Shown piece by piece: positions 23,478 to 32,012 of a stretch of 47,807 bases of DNA. How positions within the stretch are numbered: the first letter of the stretch is position 1; the number at the start of each line of letters is the position of its first letter. The stretch lies in contig NZ_JPRM01000030.1 in assembly GCF_000737695.1 (NCBI RefSeq), positions 1 through 47,807 of the forward strand, read 5' to 3'. The notes beneath the pieces were generated by a model. That model made no database searches and was not told the DNA's origin. It saw nothing but the letters and a program-made list of their open reading frames with translations. This DNA comes from Flavobacterium hydatis. Its GTDB lineage: Bacteria; Bacteroidota; Bacteroidia; Flavobacteriales; Flavobacteriaceae. A program made the translations under genes and the position numbers.

Positions 23478-24995
23478 CTAATTTGCTAAAAGCCACATTG
23501 TCTTATTAATTTCATCATAACCTCCAAATTGACGGTTTAAGGCCTCCATCAACTTTTGACTGTTATAATTCAATTCCGAAGAAGGATATAAATATCTTAT
23601 AGGCATACTAGTAGGACTATTAACGTTTAGGTTTGTTGTCGGGTCAATATTAAAATCCGGGTATTTATTTCTTCTGTATTCAAAATACGCAGTTTCTGCA
23701 TCAACTAAAAAATTGAGCAAATATCGCTGCATCCAAACTTGCTTCAATTGCGTAGCTGCATCTGCCGAAAATGCTGCTTCACCGATAAAATAAGTATCAA
23801 TATCATTTTGCACAATAGGATTTCCATGTGCAAAAGAAGCATCTGTACTCATAAGATTTTTTAAGGCAGCTTTCACTCCATTTTCATAATAAAGCTGTGC
23901 ATTTGATGCAGTAATCCAGCCTTTAATGCTCGCTTCGGCCAAAATCAGTTCCTGCTCTGCATAGGTAAGCAGCCTTCTTGGATCGCTATTTTGTTTGGTT
24001 TGGTATCGCAGGTTTATTTTAGAATATTTGCCACCTGCATAATTAGCGTTCATTAGTCCATAATCTAATGAAGTTTTTACACCAGTATAAGCCATAAAGC
24101 TGTTTTGAGCTAATCCTTTTGCAATTTGATCTGCTGAGGGTTCTGCAAAATAAAACAATCTTTTATCGTTTAGTCTTTTTAGATTGTCTACTACAATATC
24201 ACTTAAAATAGTTCTTCCGGTAAACATATCATTTGTACTGTATAATGGATGAAGGTTTACGGTATTATACTCTAAGCCAAAATAATCAGAATCATCTTGA
24301 AGAAGTATATTTTCATTAACTATACTGGCAAATTTCTCTTTAATTTTTAAATCAGCATCACTCTCTTTTGCACTGAGAGTCATTAGAACTTTAAGTTCAA
24401 ATGCATTGCAGGCTCTTCTCCATCTTTGAGGATTTCCTTTAAAAATGGTTGGATCTCCATCAAAAGTCAAACCTTGTGAGAATTCAAGACGTGCTTGTTC
24501 CAATTCACCAAGAATCCCCATAAAAACTTCTTTTTGAGCGTCGTATTTTGGTTTATAATTGCCTTGCAGTCCAAGATTTGCTTCACTGTATGGAATATCT
24601 CCCATCTTCATGGTAAGGATATAAAAAGTATACGCTCTTATAAAATGACCTATTCCTTTATATGAGTTTTCTGCCGGGCTGCCTTGAGCAGCAAGTAACA
24701 TTTTATCAATATCAGGTAAAATGGTCATTTTGTTAAAACTTGAATTGGCTATTAAGTTATATTGAGTTCCTAATTGTCCTTCATTAGCATAACCAACATA
24801 TTTTGGCAAAGCATTTTCAGAAATATATTCTTTTGAATCAGTGCCTTGATATTTAGCAATACTCAGAATTATATTTGTAGCTAATAGTGAAGCACTTACC
24901 TGGGTAGGCGTATTAGGGTTGGTATTGATTTCATCAAAATTACTACAGCCAGAAAACATTAGCATACCTGTAATTGCAACGATTATTTTTTTCAT
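23478..24995 (-). CDS. SusD/RagB-like surface lipoprotein
   Basis: A 505-residue nutrient-binding lipoprotein. The lipobox (MLMFSGC, C17) is followed by SNFDEINTNPNTPTQVSAS, a hallmark of the SusD-like 2 group with TPR-helix architecture. Typical landmarks include FIRAYTFYILTMKMGDIPYSEA, FKGNPQRWRRACNAFELKVL and ILAEASIKGW. It would form a lid over the SusC channel encoded 33 bp upstream. Proteins of this subgroup often occur with SusC partners in loci for peptides, nucleic-acid parts or small glycans, so the ligand is open. It is co-transcribed with the SusC gene. Confidence 0.95.
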   Translation of the reverse strand: MKKIIVAITGMLMFSGCSNFDEINTNPNTPTQVSASLLATNIILSIAKYQGTDSKEYISENALPKYVGYANEGQLGTQYNLIANSSFNKMTILPDIDKMLLAAQGSPAENSYKGIGHFIRAYTFYILTMKMGDIPYSEANLGLQGNYKPKYDAQKEVFMGILGELEQARLEFSQGLTFDGDPTIFKGNPQRWRRACNAFELKVLMTLSAKESDADLKIKEKFASIVNENILLQDDSDYFGLEYNTVNLHPLYSTNDMFTGRTILSDIVVDNLKRLNDKRLFYFAEPSADQIAKGLAQNSFMAYTGVKTSLDYGLMNANYAGGKYSKINLRYQTKQNSDPRRLLTYAEQELILAEASIKGWITASNAQLYYENGVKAALKNLMSTDASFAHGNPIVQNDIDTYFIGEAAFSADAATQLKQVWMQRYLLNFLVDAETAYFEYRRNKYPDFNIDPTTNLNVNSPTSMPIRYLYPSSELNYNSQKLMEALNRQFGGYDEINKTMWLLAN

Positions 24996-25028
24996 ATCAA
25001 TAATTTTAAATTATGTTTACTTTTAAAT

Positions 25029-28000
25029 TTAGAATTCAAGCTTAATATTGCAACCTACAAAACGCTGTGAAGGATCGCTAAAATTATCAACTCCTCCATC
25101 TGGATCAGAATATTTAAAATCTTTTGCCCAAAGGAATAAATTTTGACCTATTGCTGATACTGTAGCATTTTTTGCTTTTATAAAACTATATACTGACTTA
25201 GGAACACTATAAGTAAGTGAGACTTCTCTTAATTTCAAAAAAGTAGTGCTGTAAGTATCCGCAGGAGATGAATTACCTCCCCAGGCTGTACCTTTATGAA
25301 TTCTTTTTACATAGTTCTCATAAGTAACAGGAACATCATTTGAAGCATATTGTCTGGTATCACTGGTAATATTTCCGTAAGCATTATAAGTTACTGCACC
25401 TGAAATTACTTTTACTCCATCTCCTACATAATTACTTGTACCGGTAGTAATATCTTTGTAACGAATATCATTTACAGAGTCAGGATGGTTTCCAGACTGC
25501 CACATATACATTTCGGTTGTAGTTTGTGCCAAACCTCCTACCCGTCCATCAACAGAAATATTCAAAGTGAAATTTTTATAACAAAGTGAAGATGTCAGCC
25601 CCCAAATCCAATCAGGATCACCATATCCATAAACGGACTCATAAGGAGAATAGACCGGTAGCCCATTTTCATAAATAACAGCACCATTTACACTTTTCTG
25701 AAAATCGTTTAAAACAAAAGCATCAACTCTGTTTCCAACTTTTACCCAGGGTCTATCTGCCGAAAATTCTTTGTCCAACTTGGTATAATAGCGTGCATAT
25801 TTAGACCAGTTTGCCATTACATCCCATTGCCAGTCTGAAGTTTTTATTGGTGTAAAGTTTAGTGTAAGTTCAACTCCTCTTCGGGTAATTTCCTGATCTA
25901 TATTGATATAATTTGAGCTAAAACCTGATGCACTGCTGACATTGGTAGCGGTTAAAAAGTCGTACATTCTCTTTGAATAATAAGTAAAATCAAATGACAA
26001 ACGTTTTTTAAACAAATTGGCAGCTGTTCCCATCTCCCATGTACTGGCTGACTCGGGTCTAACTTCGTTTCCACGGATAACATCAGGATAAGATGCCGAG
26101 TTTAAACCTCCCCAGGAATTGGTTGTAATATTGTAAACCGAATTAATATCATAAACTCCTGCCGGGGTTTTAGATGAAGTCCAGGAACCGCGAAGTTTCC
26201 ATAAAGTTAACCAATCAAATTTTGGTAAAACTTCTGAGACTAAAAAACTGCCTGAAACAGATGGATAAAGATAAGAACGTGTAGATTCAGGAAGAGTTGA
26301 ACTCCAGTCCTTTCGTAAAGTACCTTCAAGAAAAGCCATTCCCTTCCACGATCCGGCAAGTCTTCCATAAAAACTGTTTACCTGTCTTTTATAAACAGAA
26401 GAATTCACAACAGCATTAGTAACAGAAGCCTTTAAAGAATAGAACCCAGGAACAGAAAGTCCTCCCTGGCTTCTGGCCTCAATACCTTCGTCCTGTGTAT
26501 AATAAATAGTTCCTCCAAAAAGACCGTCAATATCAAAATCATTGATCTTTTTATTTCCATTTAAGATAAAATCAGTATTAGAACTATAACCACTTCCTAG
26601 GCCTTCATTATAAGATCCTTTTAGAGATTCACCCCAAATCTCAGTCCCGTTAAGAATAACTGTAGAGACACCGGCACCAACCAGAGACCCTTTTGAAACC
26701 CTAACTGTCTGTTTGTTATTATAGGTATCAAAACCAGTTCTGACAGTAGCATTAAGCCAGGGCGCTATTTCATAACTTGCCGAAACAAAACCGTTAAAAA
26801 CATTGCGGTCTAAACTGTGTAATCTTTCAAATCTGTCAAAATAAGGATTATTATTTGTACCGGTATAACTGTTATTTTGCGACTCATTTTTTACAAGCCA
26901 GTAATCTTTATATTTTCGTATGTCGTAATCCGGAGATGACCAAACCAGAATATTATACATTGGATCATAGCCTTTATAACCATTAAATCCAATATTTGGC
27001 GAACTTTGCTTATTTATCGATATTGAAGATGATAATTTGAATTTATCTACACTAATATCTCCACCTAATGCATAAGTATATTTATCATATTGAGAATTTG
27101 GATATTGCCCTTTATTGCTAACCCAGGTTGCAGATGATCTAAGATTCCCGAATTCTCCTTGCTGTGTTACACTTAAGTTATTATTTAAAATGTAACCCTG
27201 ATCCAGAAAGTTTTTAAAATTATCCTTTCCTACTGGTAAATAAGGCATCGATTTATACGATTTACTAACCGGATCCCACTGAACAACTTCTTGTCCTTCC
27301 ATTGGTACTCCCCAAGAGCCTGTTCCCTTATACATATTGGTAGTAGCATCTATCTGTCTTCCAAAAGTCGTTTGGGTTTCGGGAATTGCCAGATAACCCG
27401 CTGTAAACATCGTACTGCTGTTTAACGATACCGTAAGGCCTTTTTTAGAACTTCCTTTTTTGGTTGTTACAACAATAGCACCGCTGGCGCCACGATAGCC
27501 ATATAAGGCTGATGCAGTTGCTCCTTTGAGTACGCTTAAAGATTCTATATCATCAGCAGGAATGTCCCTGAGAGTCATGTTTCCATAAGGTACTCCATCA
27601 ATAACTAATAAGGCACTTTCGCCTCGAATTTCAACAGTAGGGGATTCTGCAAATTCAGTACTGTTTTTTACAAGTAAACCTGATACTTTACCAGTTAATG
27701 ACGTTGCAACATCTACACCTTTTACCGTTTGTACTGAAGAGCCATCGACTTTTTGTACAGCATATCCAAGAGCCTTTTCTTCTCGTTTAATTCCTAAGGC
27801 AGTAATTACTAACTCGTTTAGTGCTTCAGCTTCCTCTTCAAGGGTAATATTGATTGTCCTATCTTTTTCAACTTTTTGTTTAACGGTCTTAAATCCCATA
27901 TAAACAAAAACTAGTATTTCTCCTTCTCCGGCCTCAATACTGTATTTTCCGTCTAAATCCGTTTGCACCCCTACTGATGTTCCTTCAATCAGAATTGTAG

Positions 28001-28439
28001 CTCCGGGAATTGGTTTACCTAAATTATCCGTAACTGTACCTGAGATTTTTATTTGCTTTGCGACATTTACTGCCTTTTTACCTTTAGCAGGATTATTCAT
28101 TTTAAAAGTAATCAAACCATCATTTATCTGATAAGCAACTTTAAATTTAACAGCAGCTTCCTTAAGTAATGCTGCTATTGTTTGTGTTCCTGAACTAAAA
28201 GGAACTTGAGTTTTAAGTTTTGCAACCTCATCAGAATAAAGAAGTGAAAAATCAGTTTGACTTTCAATAGCTTTAAATAAAGCTTTGAGTTCATAAACAT
28301 TTTTTGAAACTGATACTGGAGTAGATTCTGTGCTTTGCGAGGTAAATGCTGACGCAAATGTCACTTGTGTCCATAACGTAACCAAAAAAAAGAAAAGTAT
28401 ATTCTTTTTATTATTGTTTTTATTTGTTACAAGATACAT
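25029..28439 (-). CDS. SusC/RagA TonB-dependent transporter with STN domain
   Basis: An 1136-residue outer-membrane transporter. A signal peptide ends near FASAF. A STN domain (about 40-115, YELKALFKAIESQTDFSLLYSDEV) interacts with an anti-sigma factor. A carboxypeptidase-like Ig domain follows at about 128-212 (ISGTVTDNLGKPIPGATILI), then the plug (ALGIKREEKALGYAVQKVDGS, GVPYGNMTLRDIPADDIES) and a 22-strand-type barrel ending in VGCNIKLEF. The STN domain and the FecR/ECF pair directly upstream predict transenvelope signalling: ligand binding releases the sigma factor and raises expression of this operon. The leader holds a strong hairpin whose T-run is on the opposite strand (28484-28522). 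It is followed by SusD. Confidence 0.96.
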   Translation of the reverse strand: MYLVTNKNNNKKNILFFFLVTLWTQVTFASAFTSQSTESTPVSVSKNVYELKALFKAIESQTDFSLLYSDEVAKLKTQVPFSSGTQTIAALLKEAAVKFKVAYQINDGLITFKMNNPAKGKKAVNVAKQIKISGTVTDNLGKPIPGATILIEGTSVGVQTDLDGKYSIEAGEGEILVFVYMGFKTVKQKVEKDRTINITLEEEAEALNELVITALGIKREEKALGYAVQKVDGSSVQTVKGVDVATSLTGKVSGLLVKNSTEFAESPTVEIRGESALLVIDGVPYGNMTLRDIPADDIESLSVLKGATASALYGYRGASGAIVVTTKKGSSKKGLTVSLNSSTMFTAGYLAIPETQTTFGRQIDATTNMYKGTGSWGVPMEGQEVVQWDPVSKSYKSMPYLPVGKDNFKNFLDQGYILNNNLSVTQQGEFGNLRSSATWVSNKGQYPNSQYDKYTYALGGDISVDKFKLSSSISINKQSSPNIGFNGYKGYDPMYNILVWSSPDYDIRKYKDYWLVKNESQNNSYTGTNNNPYFDRFERLHSLDRNVFNGFVSASYEIAPWLNATVRTGFDTYNNKQTVRVSKGSLVGAGVSTVILNGTEIWGESLKGSYNEGLGSGYSSNTDFILNGNKKINDFDIDGLFGGTIYYTQDEGIEARSQGGLSVPGFYSLKASVTNAVVNSSVYKRQVNSFYGRLAGSWKGMAFLEGTLRKDWSSTLPESTRSYLYPSVSGSFLVSEVLPKFDWLTLWKLRGSWTSSKTPAGVYDINSVYNITTNSWGGLNSASYPDVIRGNEVRPESASTWEMGTAANLFKKRLSFDFTYYSKRMYDFLTATNVSSASGFSSNYINIDQEITRRGVELTLNFTPIKTSDWQWDVMANWSKYARYYTKLDKEFSADRPWVKVGNRVDAFVLNDFQKSVNGAVIYENGLPVYSPYESVYGYGDPDWIWGLTSSLCYKNFTLNISVDGRVGGLAQTTTEMYMWQSGNHPDSVNDIRYKDITTGTSNYVGDGVKVISGAVTYNAYGNITSDTRQYASNDVPVTYENYVKRIHKGTAWGGNSSPADTYSTTFLKLREVSLTYSVPKSVYSFIKAKNATVSAIGQNLFLWAKDFKYSDPDGGVDNFSDPSQRFVGCNIKLEF

Positions 28440-28483
28440 AATTTGAATATATTTGTTTTATGTTAATTATTTGCAATTAATGT

Positions 28484-28522
28484 GACCCGATGATTGGTGG
28501 CCGCCATGTTCGGGTTTTTTTT
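28484..28522 (+). terminator. Antisense-oriented terminator in the SusC leader
   Basis: ACCCGA pairs with TCGGGT around an inner GC-rich palindrome (TGGTGGCCGCCA), followed on the plus strand by TTTTTTTT. It lies 46 bp upstream of the SusC ATG and between SusC and FecR, but the T-run is on the plus strand, where no gene is encoded. It may end an antisense RNA or act as a leader structure for SusC mRNA. Confidence 0.55.
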
Positions 28523-28558
28523 ATATTTTTTGAGTAGTTTTTCAGTTTTGCATAGGCG

Positions 28559-29497
28559 CTAGTTTTTACAGGGTTTTAGTTTAATTTTTATGGTGTCATT
28601 TTTAATTGTGCTATATTCCATATCATTAATGAAACGAATACTGCTTAAGATTTTTTCGATGTCATTGCCTGAGAAATTTCCACTAATAGTATTGCATTGA
28701 TAAGGTTTTGAATCCAGTTTCAGTACCACATTGTATTTTCTCTGTAGTGTTAGCAATACCTGATCTATCTGAGCGTGATCAAAAAAGATTCTTCCCTCTC
28801 TCCATGCCAGGTAATTTGATGATTCGATATTATTAGATCTTATAAAAGCCCCTGAAACATCATCATAACTCACTCTCTGATTTTTAGTGATAATTTCGGA
28901 TTTAGATGAATGCTGATCTGTAACTTTTACCTTTCCGGAAACAACCGTTACTGACGCAAGACCTTTTTCATAATTGGTTACAATAAATCTGGTTCCCAGA
29001 ACCTGCGTTTTAAAATGAGCTGAAGAAATTATAAATGGATGTTTTTCTTTGTGTACAACTTCAAAATAAGCTTCTCCTTTTAAAGTAATTTCTCTGGAAT
29101 CTTCTCCAAAGTGTTCCGGATAAACTATACTGCTTCCTGAGTTTAAATAAACCACTGAGGAATCAGGTAATCGTACATTTTTTTGCTCACCAAATTGTGC
29201 AGCAACAGTAATAAAATGATTCGTTTTAAAAATAGAATTAAAAGTAAACAGCAACGTTCCTAAAAGTATAACAGCCGCAACAGATGCCGAAATTCTATAA
29301 TAATAGGTTTTCTTTTTTCTTTCTAAACGTTCTTCTATTTTAAGCAAAATACGATCTCCCAAAACATTATCAATATTCTGTTCTGTAATACCGTTATATT
29401 GAATTTTGTTAAAATAAGTATCTATTATTTTTTTTTCCTTTTCAGAAGATTTCTCTTCACTGTATCTTTTAAAAAGATGCTTGTACTGTTTTTGCAT
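28559..29497 (-). CDS. FecR-family anti-sigma factor
   Basis: A 312-residue single-pass inner-membrane protein. The cytoplasmic N terminus (MQKQYKHLFKRYSEEK) binds the sigma factor, a membrane segment lies near residues 71-90 (ASVAAVILLGTLLFTFNSIF), and the periplasmic part has the FecR domain (GEQKNVRLPDSSVVYLNSGSS, REITLKGEAYFEVVHKEKHPFII, TQVLGTRFIVTNY) and a C-terminal STN-like domain (RIFFDHAQIDQVLLTLQRKY). An upstream in-frame ATG at 29533 would add 12 residues; I prefer 29497 because FecR proteins begin near the YKHLF motif. It works between the SusC STN domain and the ECF sigma factor encoded 118 bp upstream. Confidence 0.93.
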   Translation of the reverse strand: MQKQYKHLFKRYSEEKSSEKEKKIIDTYFNKIQYNGITEQNIDNVLGDRILLKIEERLERKKKTYYYRISASVAAVILLGTLLFTFNSIFKTNHFITVAAQFGEQKNVRLPDSSVVYLNSGSSIVYPEHFGEDSREITLKGEAYFEVVHKEKHPFIISSAHFKTQVLGTRFIVTNYEKGLASVTVVSGKVKVTDQHSSKSEIITKNQRVSYDDVSGAFIRSNNIESSNYLAWREGRIFFDHAQIDQVLLTLQRKYNVVLKLDSKPYQCNTISGNFSGNDIEKILSSIRFINDMEYSTIKNDTIKIKLKPCKN

Positions 29498-29615
29498 ATG
29501 ACTATTTAATAAGGTCTTTATTATATAGTACACGAAAAGCAGGCAGCACCTATAAAATTTTTAAAGGATTACAATTTGTTAACATTCTTAACAAAAAGCT
29601 TGAAAAGAACTCTAG

Positions 29616-30173
29616 CTAAGAACAAAAAATAAGGATGTCCAATAATTTAATGAAGTAATCATTTTCTGTCTTTAACATTTTTAAAGCCTTATTAATTTGA
29701 TTTTCAACTGTACTTACTGATATCTTTTTATATTCAGCAATATCTTTAATGCTCAGCTTTTCATAAAATCTAAGATTAAAGATATCAAGGCACTTAGGAG
29801 GTAAAATTTCATGTGCCTTTTGTCTGACTTGCTCAACGATCTGCTCTTTTGGAAATTCAAAAAATTCTTCCTCATCTATCAATTGTATAGATTCTTCTAA
29901 AACTTGTAATTCAAAAACTGTTAGTTTCTTATATCTAAGCCTTTTAGCGCATTGGTTTCGAACTGCCTGAAACAAATATGCTGTATAATTTTGAATATCA
30001 GTATCATTCATTCGTACCCAAAAGTCAATAAATATTTCCTGAATAATATCTTCTGTTGATTCTTTATCACGCAAAATATTAAAAGCAAAAGAATAAAGGG
30101 CTTTCCAGTTCTGCTGGTAAACTTTATTGAAAACAGGTTTTTTGTCTAAAAAAGTATTGTATTCTGCGTTCAC
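29616..30173 (-). CDS. ECF RNA polymerase sigma factor (FecI-like)
   Basis: A 185-residue sigma-70 family protein. Region 2 is at about 20-90 (FNKVYQQNWKALYSFAFNIL, STEDIIQEIFIDFW), and region 4 at about 125-175 (LPPKCLDIFNLRFYEKLSIK, IAEYKKISVSTVENQINKAL). These are typical of Bacteroidota ECF sigma factors encoded with FecR and SusC. It would direct RNA polymerase to the promoter in front of SusC once FecR releases it. It is transcribed with or just before FecR. Confidence 0.95.
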   Translation of the reverse strand: MNAEYNTFLDKKPVFNKVYQQNWKALYSFAFNILRDKESTEDIIQEIFIDFWVRMNDTDIQNYTAYLFQAVRNQCAKRLRYKKLTVFELQVLEESIQLIDEEEFFEFPKEQIVEQVRQKAHEILPPKCLDIFNLRFYEKLSIKDIAEYKKISVSTVENQINKALKMLKTENDYFIKLLDILIFCS

Positions 30174-30194
30174 TACATTAGTTTTAGTTTACTG

Positions 30195-30202
30195 CAAAAC
30201 TA
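30195..30202 (-). promoter_or_regulatory. Candidate -7 element of the sigma-factor gene
   Basis: TAGTTTTG on the minus strand fits TAnnTTTG, 22 bp before the ATG of the sigma-factor gene. A matching -33 is not clear. Confidence 0.4.
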
Positions 30203-30698
30203 TATGGCCCTTACCTAACTTTACTATTTATCAATATGATATTTTTATTAAATTTTTAATTAATCAGAAAACAGGCTTGATAACTTAAAAATGATCTTGA
30301 TAAAGAGGTAAAATGTTATAATAATAAGTTCTATAGAATCTGTAAGCATAAAATATAAGCCTTTAAGTAATTTTAAAATTAAACTATTAATTTACAGAAT
30401 GATATAAACATAGTTATCCATTATCTAACCTCCTGAATCTTTCTAGGCATATGGATTTTAATCTTTGAGAATGACTTTTTTGTTAAATACTTTTATGACT
30501 GCACTTTATTGTATTAAAGATGCTGGACACTCAGATTTGGATCACAAAATTGAATTAATTCCATTCGATAAGTTAGAGTCATTTTAAAAAAAATATTTAT
30601 ATTAAGAAATCTTAAGTTTTTAAAAAGTATAAATGAAGTACTGTTAAAGGAACTACAATTAAAACTAAATGAAAAGACAATTAAATAATTTAAGCTCA
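30203..30698. other. Intergenic region with coding-like debris
   Basis: I see no intact gene. A plus-strand stretch near 30588-30690 reads as a lysine-rich peptide end (FLKSINEVLLKELQLKLNEK, then a stop) without a start, so it may be a decayed gene end. Confidence 0.3.
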
Positions 30699-30701
30699 TG
30701 A

Positions 30702-30822
30702 ATTTTTACATCAATCCCCAACGGAACATCCAAACCAAATTCATAAAGCCAATGGAAGAAAGACACTAAATATAGTAAGCTAATCTCTTCAAACCTCCAT
30801 AAATTTTGTTGAAATTTATCCC
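30702..30822 (-). pseudogene. Decayed repeat B1 (peptide motif FGLDV.LGID)
   Basis: On the minus strand this translates without interruption as a fragment containing LWRFEEISLLYLVSFFHWL, then YEFGLDVPLGIDVKIH. A second copy at 45094-45212 reads YGRFEEIGLLDVGPVLRWL, then QQFGLDVLLGIDEKM. The peptide frame is preserved between copies although neither is a complete gene, so these are remnants of one protein family or of a mobile element. I do not recognise the family. Confidence 0.5.
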
Positions 30823-30836
30823 GTTCCTGTCACCAC
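30819..30836 (+). other. Possible tRNA 3'-end scar
   Basis: TCCCGTTCCTGTCACCAC looks like the distal T-stem, acceptor strand and CCA-like end of a tRNA. It joins directly to repeat B1 instead of a tRNA body and is followed 8 bp later by a strong plus-strand terminator. That is the look of an integration or deletion scar, but the motif is short. Confidence 0.3.
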
Positions 30837-30843
30837 ACTGCCA

Positions 30844-30878
30844 AAAGGCGCCAATTGAAGACAATTGACGCCTTTTTT
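30844..30878 (+). terminator. Strong intrinsic terminator
   Basis: AAAGGCGCCAATTG, loop AAGA, CAATTGACGCCTTTTTT is a near-perfect stem with a T-run. Its upstream gene is now only debris, which suggests that it once served the lost tRNA or another lost gene. Confidence 0.75.
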
Positions 30879-31125
30879 ATTATACTTTATAAATTTATTA
30901 GTCTAAAGAGCCGCACTATGCTATATTTTATTGCATCAGTATTAAAAGGTGCGTATTTAGTAGTTCTGAAAGATACGTTCCAATGTTTAGATTCTTCATT
31001 TATTCTTTGCCGAAAGTACTAATAGCTTTAAGAGAATTGCAGCGTATGATATTAAAAAAAGTGATAATTTACAAAAAATACAACAATTGGCTTCGAATAT
31101 GCATTTTTCAAAAGATAAAATAGGA

Positions 31126-31254
<129 letters not shown>

Positions 31255-31387
31255 CCTAAAAAATAATATTATCTACAATTGACGATGCTCACCACTCCAA
31301 AATAAATTCCGCCAACAACTCTTAACGCCTGATTAACTCAATACTCGATTACTCAAGCCCTGCAGAACGCTCCCGGCTTTTGTACAA

Positions 31388-31680
31388 TCAAAAATAGAAA
31401 AACTTTATTTTTTCGACAGCAAAACAAAGATCCCTAAATGTCCGAAAATAGCTATTGCGTGCATTTAAATCGGCATAAGCGCAATGTTGAATCCTAGCAT
31501 AAACCACAATCACAGCCCTTATCTTCATTATTTCTTCAATATCCCGATAACTTAAAGTAAACCTAACTTTAAAATATACTGCCAGCAGAATAATTGACTG
31601 AGGATAACAATGAACTTCGGTATTCATTTTTCGCTAGGTTTAAAATTATAAAGATAAAGTTATCCTAATGCGACAGAACC
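31388..31680 (-). mobile_element. IS6-family insertion sequence remnant
   Basis: The 79-codon frame (31388-31627) reads YPQSIILLAVYFKVRFTLSY, then RDIEEIMKIR, the start of IS6/IS26-type transposases. After that the sequence degenerates (VIVVYARIQHCAYADLNARN instead of the DH.TI.RWV pattern), and the catalytic DDE part is gone. The sequence 44-53 bp before the ATG, GGTTCTGTCGCATTAGG on the minus strand ending at 31680, matches the usual IS6 terminal inverted repeat (GGTTCTGTTGC...). The other end is missing. It is inactive. Confidence 0.75.
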
Positions 31681-31712
31681 ATTTTTTTCGATTTAAGACA
31701 TTGTAAAATAAA

Positions 31713-31735
31713 AAAACAGCGCGAACGGCTGTTTT
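31713..31735. terminator. Hairpin next to the IS remnant
   Basis: AAAACAGC, loop GCGAACG, GCTGTTTT is an 8-bp stem with flanking A and T runs on both sides, so it could end transcripts in either direction. Confidence 0.5.
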
Positions 31736-31779
31736 AATTTTTATGCGATATTACTATAAATCTATGATTTTCTTTAAAT

Positions 31780-31995
31780 GTTAGATAGAATAATTAACCA
31801 TCAATACATCTGGTATATTATCATAATACATTTTCTTGAGATTAAAATTTTTAGATACTTAAACTTCTTCCACTATCAATAATTTTCCCAGAACCAGCTG
31901 TGTGATCATTTAGAAAAATTTGGGCATCATTTTCAGTGTTGCTAAATCAGCATTATCTTTAGAAAGTTATACTTTTAAAATTCCAGAATTAAGGC
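31780..31995 (-). pseudogene. Decayed coding fragment upstream of a hemA-proximal gap
   Basis: On the minus strand, pieces of coding-like sequence appear in different frames (LNSGILKV, SKDNADLATLK, LNDHTAGSGKIIDSGRSL), broken by stops and frame changes. There is no intact frame and the family is not recognised. Called only as debris. Confidence 0.3.
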
Positions 31996-32012
31996 CTATT
32001 ATTTTAGAATTT

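Noticed and set aside
30514..30699. 61-codon minus-strand frame
   Set aside because: Low-complexity FSFNCSS-type translation with no recognisable domain, in a region of debris.
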